A stretch of 64,000 nucleotides of DNA from CAWJPW01 sp963844845 (GTDB taxonomy: Bacteria > Acidobacteriota > Thermoanaerobaculia > Thermoanaerobaculales > Sulfomarinibacteraceae): NCBI GenBank assembly GCA_963844845.1, contig CAWJPW010000008.1:248001-312000 (forward strand), read 5' to 3'. Both the position numbers and the translations under genes were made by a program. Position 1 is the first letter of the stretch; every line of letters begins with the position of its first letter. This document shows, piece after piece, positions 58,270 to 64,000 of this stretch. The notes below the pieces were generated by a model. That model did not search any database. It worked only from the letters and a program-made list of their open reading frames with translations, and was not told where the DNA came from.

Positions 58270-58510
58270 AGCAGGCACCCTCCGGCGGGCGTGCCGTCCA
58301 TGACGTTCTCCCCGGAGCGCTTCCTCACCGGGAGGGCGTTCGCGGGAAACGTCATGGGGGGCTCCCACGGCCCTTCGCGCCCGGAGCATCCGCCCCGAAC
58401 GACCAGGGAGGCGCCTCGGCGAAGGACCCGAAGGGGGCCATGATGCCGCCAGGCAGCCCGCGCCATCGTCCCCTTCGGGACCGAGCCGACGGGCGGCCGT
58501 AGGCCGCACG
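58270..58510 (+). repeat. Family 2 structured repeat, copy A
   Basis: GCAGGCACCCTCCGGCGGGCG opens the copy (58271 onward; quoted in part). P1 pairs CATGACGT (about 58299) with ACGTCATG (about 58349). P2 here is CCCGAAGGGGG (about 58428) with CCCCTTCGGG (about 58470), replacing the GC-rich P2 of copies B and C. The GGGGGGCTCCCACGGCCCTT and GCCCCGAACGACCAGG blocks are shared with copy B. It lies in the 5' region of mutL, on the opposite strand. Confidence 0.72.
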
Positions 58511-58850
58511 GGCGCCGGAGCTACGGAGAAGGATGGGGATCACCGCACCCGAGCCGGGAGCCCAGGGGCCGGGGTCACCGATGCGACTAACGTCACCCTG
58601 ACAGACAAAGGCGCTCAAGGCGCGCGAAAGTCGCGCGCCTTGAAGACAGTGCGGGTGTGGATCGAGACGGTGCTCTCGGATTGCGCGTCTGCTGCGGACC
58701 AAGGCCCTCCAAGCCGACCACCTCCCGGCTCCGGAGCGCCCGTTTCTCTTCCTCCGCCCCTTGGAGAGCGAGCTCAGCGCAGCTGGGCACGCTCTCCAAG
58801 GGTGGCAGGGTGGGGGGCGGCGGGGCGGGACCCCTCGCTGACGGGTGCGA
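58511..58850. other. Non-coding stretch between repeats upstream of mutL
   Basis: 340 bp with no credible ORF. It contains a strong hairpin CAAGGCGCGCGAAAGTCGCGCGCCTTG (58616-58642, quoted by ends: CAAGGCGCGCG with CGCGCGCCTTG) without a U-tract on the plus strand. A second inverted pair is CTTGGAGAGCG (about 58760) with CGCTCTCCAAG (about 58790). Confidence 0.5.
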
Positions 58851-58990
58851 TCCCACCGCCGTGCGGCCGCCGGCGCGGCGGAGCCGCGTAGGCTGTGGGT
58901 AAAGGGTCCGGGGGCACGCTCGCGTGCATCCGGGCCCGAGGCCACAGCCGTGGCCGCGAAGCGGCCGGCGGTTACACCGGAGAACCCTTG
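58842..58990 (-). repeat. Family 3 multi-hairpin repeat, copy B
   Basis: On the minus strand: CCGGCCGCTTCGCGGCC, then GGCTGTGG (about 58950) pairing with CCACAGCC (about 58890) around GGGCCCGGATGCACGCGAGCGTGC..GGACCC, then GCGGCTCCGCCGC. The block order matches copy A at 54630-54775 although sequence identity is limited to the hairpins. Confidence 0.6.
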
Positions 58991-58996
58991 ACCTAG

Positions 58997-59773
58997 CTAG
59001 CCGAACTTCGCGTGCTGCTTCTTTCGCAGCTCCTCGAGGTCGATCTCGAGCGCCGCCACCGCGGCACCCCTTGCCGGCGCCCTCGCCTCGGCGGCGCGGT
59101 ACGGCAACGTCACCAGCGAGAGGCCGGCGCCGCGGTCGGGGCGGTTGTCGGCGCGGGTCCCCACCCGGCAGCGGCCGACTTGGTTGGCGAACGCCACCGC
59201 AGCTCCGAGCTGGGTCGCCAGCCCCCGTGCCAGGTCGCGCCCGGCAGCGGCGTGACCAGCCGACAGCCACGGCCAGGCCGCCACCACCGCCAGCAGGTCC
59301 ACCCGGCCGGCGAGCGGCGCGGTCACGTCGGCGAAGGTCATGTCGTAGCAGATCGCGGGCGCCCAGCGCAGCGGCCCCGCCGCGAGCACCGGCGGGGCCT
59401 GGTGGCCGGCGACGAAGTGCTCGGCCTCCCCGCCCCAGAGATGCCGCTTGCGATACACCGCGCGATCGCCCGCGGGGGTCACCGCGAGCACAGCGTTGGC
59501 GACGCCACCCGGCTCGGCCAGCGGCAACCCGATCACCACGGTGGCGCCCAGCCGAGCGGCCCAGCCCTCCGCCCACGCAGCGGTGGCGCCGTCCGCGGGC
59601 TCGGCGAGGGCGGCATAGTCGATGTGCCGTCCGTAGCCGGTGAGGGCGAGCTCGGGCAGGAGCACGATGTCGCCGACCAGGCCGTCGAGGAGCCGGTCGT
59701 AGCGGCTCCGGCTGGCCTCCGGGTCGCCCGCTACCGCGGCGGCCTGCAGGACGGCGACGGTCGCTCGAGCCAC
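58997..59773 (-). CDS. Carbon-nitrogen hydrolase (nitrilase superfamily)
   Basis: 258 residues. The catalytic triad is visible: Glu in LLPELALTGY (near residue 41), Lys in VYRKRHLWGGE and Cys in PAICYDMTFADV. The beta-strand NAVLAVTPAGDRAVY and the C-terminal AVAALEIDLEELRKKQH complete the fold. It is closest to the amidase/omega-amidase branches; the substrate cannot be assigned. It is downstream of the 104-residue membrane protein gene with an 18-bp gap. Confidence 0.85.
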   Translation of the reverse strand: MARATVAVLQAAAVAGDPEASRSRYDRLLDGLVGDIVLLPELALTGYGRHIDYAALAEPADGATAAWAEGWAARLGATVVIGLPLAEPGGVANAVLAVTPAGDRAVYRKRHLWGGEAEHFVAGHQAPPVLAAGPLRWAPAICYDMTFADVTAPLAGRVDLLAVVAAWPWLSAGHAAAGRDLARGLATQLGAAVAFANQVGRCRVGTRADNRPDRGAGLSLVTLPYRAAEARAPARGAAVAALEIDLEELRKKQHAKFG

Positions 59774-59791
59774 CGGAAACTCTCGTCGCGG

Positions 59792-60106
59792 CTACGCCGG
59801 ATGCTCGAACACCGACGTATCGGGGGCGGAGTCGGGGGTGACGATCCGCGCCGGGTCGGCGAGGTCCTGCTGGATCAGCAGGTCGATGAGGAGGTCGCGC
59901 ACCCCGGCCTTCCCGCGCCGCCGGTACTGAGCACGCACCGTGCCCGGCTTCAGCTCAATCCCGGTCATGTGCTTGAGGTACTGACAGAAGACCTTCGGCC
60001 GCGAGAGGAAGCTCACCACCAAGAGGATCAGGAGGACCAGCGCGCCGCCCGTCGCCACGAGGTCGAGGCCCACCATACCGCCGAACATCGATGCGTCTAC
60101 GCTCAT
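59792..60106 (-). CDS. Small membrane protein between ftsK and the amidohydrolase
   Basis: 104 residues with one transmembrane helix (LVATGGALVLLILLVVSFLS, about 16-35), a basic RYRRRGKAGV-like stretch (QYRRRGKAG), then an acidic tail. No family recognised. Its ATG overlaps the ftsK stop, indicating coupled translation. Confidence 0.7.
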   Translation of the reverse strand: MSVDASMFGGMVGLDLVATGGALVLLILLVVSFLSRPKVFCQYLKHMTGIELKPGTVRAQYRRRGKAGVRDLLIDLLIQQDLADPARIVTPDSAPDTSVFEHPA

Positions 60107-62529
60107 CAGTCCTCCTCCTCGCCGCCGTTCAGCCCGAGGGTTTCCTCCACCTCCTCGAAGTAGTCGGGGGGCACCAGGACCTGTCGGCTGTTGGAGTCGT
60201 CGAGCGGACTCACGAGGCCCTCCTGCTCCATCATGTCCAGGAGGCGGGCGGCGCGTGTGTAGCCGACCCGGATTCGCCGCTGCACGAACGACGCCGAGGC
60301 CTTGCGGGTCTTGACCACCAGGCGTGCCGCCTGCTCGAACATGGGATCGGAAAGCTCCTCGCCGTCGAGGTCGGCGCCGCCCCGCTTGCCCTTGTCGCCG
60401 CCCAGCGGCGGATGCGAGAGGACGTCGCGCTGGTACTCCGGCTTGCCGAAGCGCTTGACGTACCGCACCACCGTCGCGATCTCCTTCTCGGTCACCAGCG
60501 GTCCGTGCAGCCGCCTCACGGTGGAGGTCCCGGGGGGCAGGTAGAGCATGTCGCCGCGACCCAGCAGGTGCTCGGCGCCCACCGCGTCGAGGATGGTGCG
60601 GGAGTCGAACTTGGAGCGCACCTTGTAGGCGATGCGACAGGGGAAGTTGGCCTTGATGATGCCGGTGAGGATGTCCACCGACGGCCGCTGGGTGGCGCAG
60701 ATGAGGTGGATCCCCACCGCCCGCGCCTTCTGCGCCAGCCGGGTGATGGACTCCTCAACCGCCCGCGAGCTCGCCATCATGAGGTCGGCGAGCTCGTCGA
60801 TGATGATGAGGATGTAGGGCAGCGGCTCCAGCTCGGGAGGCTCGTCCTCGTCGTCACTGCCGGCGCGCTCGAGGAGCTCGCGCAGCCGCTTGAGCTGCGC
60901 CGGGTCCCTCACCAGCTGGTTGTACTGGGCGAGATTGCGCACCCCGGTGCCGGCGAGGCGTCGGTATCGCCCCTCCATCTCCGCCACCGCCCAGCCCAGC
61001 GCGTTGGCCGCCTTCTTGGGGTCGGTGATGATCGGCGTGAGCAGCTGCGGGATGTCGGCGTAGACCCCGAGCTCCACCATCTTGGGATCCACGAGGATGA
61101 ACTTCACCTCCTCGGGCCGCGCCTTGTACAGCACCGACATGATCATGGCGTTGATGCCAACCGACTTGCCGGCGCCGGTGAAGCCGCCTATCAGGAGATG
61201 CGGCATGCGCTGGAGGTCCGAGAGGAAGGGGCTGCCGTGGATGTCCACCCCCAGGGCGAGAGTGAGCAGCGACGGAGAGCGCTGAAACTCGGCGGTGTCC
61301 AGGAGCTGGCGCAGCCGGATCACCGCCGGTTGCGGGTTGGGCACCTCGATCCCCACGGTGGCCCGCCCGGGAATCCGCTCGATGCGCACCGACTCGGTGC
61401 GCAGCGCGAGCGCCAAGTCCTCGGCCAGGTTCTGCACCGCCGAGATCTTCACACCCGAGTCGAGGCGGAACTCGTAGGTGGTGATCACCGGTCCGGTGCG
61501 GATGTTGACCACCTCGCCGCCGACCTTGAACTCCTGACACTTGGCGGTGATGGTGCGGGAGATCTCGAGCAGGGCGCTGCCGTCGCGGGTGGCCTCGGCG
61601 TCGGGCTCGTCCAGAAAGGACACCTTGGGGAGCTCGTAGCTGTCGAGCTCCTCGACGAAGTCGAACTCCTCCTGGGCGAGTAGGCGGGAGACCGGCTCGG
61701 CTTTCGCCGAGCGCCCGCGGCGTGAGGCGGCGCGGGCGGGTGCAGCCGGCTTCCCATCCACCACCGCCGGTGCGACGTCGGCGGGCCCGACGGCCGCAGG
61801 CTCGTCGAACACTCGGCGGGTGATGCGGAAGCGGCCCCGCCCCTCCAGCTCCTTGATCGTCACCGACCCGCGGTAGTCCTCGCCGCCACGCTCGATGCCC
61901 TCCAGCTGACGCTTGACCATGCGCCGCCGGGCCGCCTCGCGCTCACGGTCGAGCCGGCGCGCGCCCTGCGCCTGCCGCCGCCGCTGCCAGCGCTCCCGCA
62001 GCCCGCCCGCGGCGCCGTCCAGAGTGCTGGCCACCGAGACCTTGGACACCAGGAGGATGCCGATGAGGAGAATGAAGACGAGGATCACCACGGTTCCCAC
62101 CGGGCCGGCCACGGTACCCAGCAGGTCGACCTCGGCACGACCGATCCATCCCCCACAGGGCAGCGCCCCGCCGCGGAAGACAAGGTCGGCGCGGGCGAGG
62201 TCCGCGAAGCCCGGCAGGGCGAGGACGACCAGGCCCCATCCGCCCAGGGTGAGGCGGGGATGCGACATGGGCTCGGCCCTGAGCGCCCGCCACCCGGCCA
62301 GCATGGCCAGGAGCGGAAGGAGGAAGGCGGTGAGCCCGATCAGACCTAGAAGCCCGGCGGAGAGGCTGGCGCCGAGCCAACCGGCGAGGTTGTGCGGTAC
62401 CCCACGCTGGCTGGAGAGGTGGAAGAGGCTGGGGTCGAGGGGGCTGTGTGAGGCCAGCGCCACCGCGGCCAGCAACCCCCCCAGGAGCAGCGCCACCGCA
62501 CCCGCCTCGCGTGCCAGGCGCTCCCTCAC
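60106..62529 (-). CDS. ftsK: DNA translocase FtsK
   Basis: 807 residues from a GTG at 62529. The N-terminal domain has four or so transmembrane helices (about 12-180). A charged linker (residues 200-330) precedes the RecA-like motor: alpha/beta segment RTGPVITTYEFRLDSGVK, Walker A GGFTGAGKSVGINAMI near residue 451, Walker B YILIIIDELADLMM, and QRPSVDILTGIIKANFPCRIAYKV. The C-terminal gamma winged helix (DPMFEQAARLVV...VQRRIRVGYTRAARLLDMMEQEG) reads KOPS sites. It couples chromosome dimer resolution to septation. It overlaps uppP and the small membrane-protein gene at its ends. Confidence 0.96.
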   Translation of the reverse strand: MRERLAREAGAVALLLGGLLAAVALASHSPLDPSLFHLSSQRGVPHNLAGWLGASLSAGLLGLIGLTAFLLPLLAMLAGWRALRAEPMSHPRLTLGGWGLVVLALPGFADLARADLVFRGGALPCGGWIGRAEVDLLGTVAGPVGTVVILVFILLIGILLVSKVSVASTLDGAAGGLRERWQRRRQAQGARRLDREREAARRRMVKRQLEGIERGGEDYRGSVTIKELEGRGRFRITRRVFDEPAAVGPADVAPAVVDGKPAAPARAASRRGRSAKAEPVSRLLAQEEFDFVEELDSYELPKVSFLDEPDAEATRDGSALLEISRTITAKCQEFKVGGEVVNIRTGPVITTYEFRLDSGVKISAVQNLAEDLALALRTESVRIERIPGRATVGIEVPNPQPAVIRLRQLLDTAEFQRSPSLLTLALGVDIHGSPFLSDLQRMPHLLIGGFTGAGKSVGINAMIMSVLYKARPEEVKFILVDPKMVELGVYADIPQLLTPIITDPKKAANALGWAVAEMEGRYRRLAGTGVRNLAQYNQLVRDPAQLKRLRELLERAGSDDEDEPPELEPLPYILIIIDELADLMMASSRAVEESITRLAQKARAVGIHLICATQRPSVDILTGIIKANFPCRIAYKVRSKFDSRTILDAVGAEHLLGRGDMLYLPPGTSTVRRLHGPLVTEKEIATVVRYVKRFGKPEYQRDVLSHPPLGGDKGKRGGADLDGEELSDPMFEQAARLVVKTRKASASFVQRRIRVGYTRAARLLDMMEQEGLVSPLDDSNSRQVLVPPDYFEEVEETLGLNGGEEED

Positions 62530-63317
62530 AGCAGCCCTCCCAGGGAAAGGGCCAGAACCACTGCGCCCAGCGGCAGGCAGTAGAAGGCGAAGCGGTGGAA
62601 GTGCCGCGAGGTCACGGTGCGGATCACCGCACACAGGGCCAGGTAGCCGGAGATTGCCGCCGCCGCCGCGCCCACCGCGCACATGGGCCAAAAACCAGTC
62701 GCCACCGCCCCGAGCTCGGCGCGCGCGCCCACCAGCTCCACCAGGGTCGCCCCGGCGATGGCGGGCACGCTGAGCAGGAAGGAGAAGCGCGCCGCCCAGC
62801 GGCGCTCGAGCCCGACGCCCAGTCCGGCGACGATGGTGCTGCCCGAGCGTGAGATGCCCGGAAACACCGCGAGCCCCTGGGCCAGACCCACCACCACAGC
62901 CTGTCCCCACGAGGTGGAGACCTCATCCGCCGCACCGCCGTCCAGCACGCGCGCCGTGAGCACGATGACGCCGGTGAGCATCAGGCACGCCCCGACCCAG
63001 AGAGCGTGGGTGAAAGCCGCCTCGGCGACGCGCCGGAGGGGGAAACCCACTGCGGCGGTCACCAGGGTGGCGAGGACCATGAGCAGTGCCAGCCGCCAAC
63101 CGGACCGGCGGGAGGCCCACTCCGCCAGGCTGCGGCGCTCGTACCACAACACGGCGGCCGCGGTCCCAACGTGCAGGATCGCGTCGAACACCACGCCGGG
63201 TTGACGGAAGCCAGGGATGAGCAGCTGTACCAGCGCCAGGTGACCGGAGGAGGACACCGGCAGGAACTCGGTGACCCCTTGCAGCAGGCCGAGCAGCACG
63301 CCGTACAGGAGGCTCAC
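62526..63317 (-). CDS. uppP: Undecaprenyl-diphosphatase
   Basis: 263 residues from a GTG at 63317. A polytopic BacA-type enzyme that recycles undecaprenyl diphosphate for peptidoglycan synthesis. The two active-site motifs are GVTEFLPVSSSGHL (near residue 14) and GISRSGSTIVAGL (near 160). Eight or so transmembrane helices are visible. Overproduction of the family confers bacitracin resistance. It overlaps ftsK by 4 bp and follows rsmA by 37 bp. Confidence 0.95.
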   Translation of the reverse strand: MSLLYGVLLGLLQGVTEFLPVSSSGHLALVQLLIPGFRQPGVVFDAILHVGTAAAVLWYERRSLAEWASRRSGWRLALLMVLATLVTAAVGFPLRRVAEAAFTHALWVGACLMLTGVIVLTARVLDGGAADEVSTSWGQAVVVGLAQGLAVFPGISRSGSTIVAGLGVGLERRWAARFSFLLSVPAIAGATLVELVGARAELGAVATGFWPMCAVGAAAAAISGYLALCAVIRTVTSRHFHRFAFYCLPLGAVVLALSLGGLL

Positions 63318-63354
63318 CGCTCCCCCCTCGCGAAGTGACGGAGAACGCGACGGT

Positions 63355-64000
63355 TCACGACTGCGATGGTAGCACCTCGGCGAGCCGAACCCAGGCCGCG
63401 AGCGGGAGCGTGCCGGGCCGCGCCTGGGGATCGAGGCCGGCGTCCTCGGCAGCGGCCGCATCGCCCAGCGGCCGCAGGGCGTTGGCCAGGGTCTTGCGCG
63501 GATGAAGCAACGCGTGGCCGGCGAGGGCGAGGGCGCGGCGGAGCTGCTCATCACCGAAAGCCGCCGGCCGCGGCTCGAGCACCAGCACGCTGGAGGTCAC
63601 CTTGGGGACCGGGCGAAACGCCCGGGGGTGTACGTCGAAGGCGATGCGCCCCTCGGCCCACGCCGCCCGCTCGAGGGCGAGGATACCGTGCCCGCGGCCG
63701 GCAGGGACGGCGACGAAGCGCTCGGCCACCTCGCGCTGGAGCATGAGGACCATGCGGACGACCAAGTCGTGGCGCGGCAGCAGCCGGCGCACGATGGCGG
63801 TACCCACCGAGTAGGGCAGGTTGGCCGCCACCTGCCACGGCGCCTCGGCGTCGAGGAGCTCGTCCAGGGGTTCGCACAGTGCGTCGGCCTCGCGCAGCTC
63901 GAGGCGGTCGCCTGCAAAGCGCTCGCTCAGACCAGGCAGCAGGCGCGAATCCAGCTCCAGGGCGAGCACGCGCGGGAAGCGTTCGAGCAGCGGCCCGGTG
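63355..64000 (-). CDS. rsmA: 16S rRNA dimethyladenosine transferase RsmA (partial)
   Basis: The window ends inside this minus-strand gene; its N-terminal part lies beyond 64000. The frame is open to the edge and reads TGPLLERFPRVLALELDSRL just inside it. Present are the SAM-binding ALELD strand, motif IV NLPYSVGTAIVRRLL, and the RsmA C-terminal VTSSVLVLEPRP and HPRKTLANAL segments. It dimethylates two adjacent adenines in the 3' loop of 16S rRNA, at a late stage of 30S assembly. Confidence 0.93.
   Translation of the reverse strand, partial: TGPLLERFPRVLALELDSRLLPGLSERFAGDRLELREADALCEPLDELLDAEAPWQVAANLPYSVGTAIVRRLLPRHDLVVRMVLMLQREVAERFVAVPAGRGHGILALERAAWAEGRIAFDVHPRAFRPVPKVTSSVLVLEPRPAAFGDEQLRRALALAGHALLHPRKTLANALRPLGDAAAAEDAGLDPQARPGTLPLAAWVRLAEVLPSQS

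Overview
The window is 64 kb of chromosome from a high-GC Gram-negative bacterium. Outer-membrane genes (Pal, CpoB, TolC), an RND efflux pump, a 16S-tRNAIle-tRNAAla-23S-5S operon and housekeeping genes throughout mark it as core chromosome, not a plasmid or prophage. A GWxTD-domain protein, DUF4139, an FusA2-type EF-G, M1 peptidases and a 2-oxoacid:ferredoxin oxidoreductase together suggest an Acidobacteriota-like lineage (Holophagae or Thermoanaerobaculia type). That placement is inference; aligning the complete 16S at about 42669-44222 would settle it.

Layout. 0-8 kb (+): end of a secreted protein, cysM, a promoter-to-terminator small-RNA unit, an rRNA/tRNA methyltransferase, pal-cpoB, rpsT, purC, fusA2. 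8-17.7 kb (-): speA, a small membrane protein and uvrB in an ATGA-overlapping operon; an HD-GYP response regulator; a membrane-anchored M1 peptidase; a baeRF-type release-factor-like protein; a second SpoU methyltransferase. 17.9-20.7 kb (+): aminotransferase and PEP carboxykinase, overlapping. 20.8-25.4 kb: membrane protein plus secreted M1 peptidase, a small secreted protein, HU and a UPF0158 protein. 25.5-34.0 kb (+): peroxiredoxin, DUF4139, then a five-gene efflux operon (TolC, MFP, RND, DUF2892, PII-like). 34.3-39 kb (-): rubrerythrin plus a 29-residue membrane peptide, GWxTD protein, and a DUF819 gene joined in frame to a decayed MFS transporter. 39-45 kb (-): the rRNA operon with three tandem promoters. 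45.1-45.9 kb: purN and tRNA-Phe, divergent. 46.4-54.4 kb (-): a ten- to eleven-gene redox operon joining a four-subunit 2-oxoacid:ferredoxin oxidoreductase to NuoE/NuoF/NuoG-like subunits and a polyferredoxin. 55.4-64 kb (-): pseudo-rhomboid, mutL, carbon-nitrogen hydrolase, ftsK, uppP and the 3' part of rsmA.

The least ordinary part is non-coding. Three families of GC-rich, hairpin-forming interspersed repeats sit between genes. Family 1 (six copies, about 170-180 bp when complete) has an outer inverted repeat whose sequence differs between copies, with both arms changed together, around a conserved apical CGTAGC/GCTACG hairpin. Several copies abut the 3' end of a gene. Family 2 (three copies, about 260-300 bp) has at least two stems with compensatory changes between copies. 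Family 3 (two copies) is a run of hairpins that neighbours family 2 at both of its sites. No transposase, integrase, CRISPR array or phage gene is visible.
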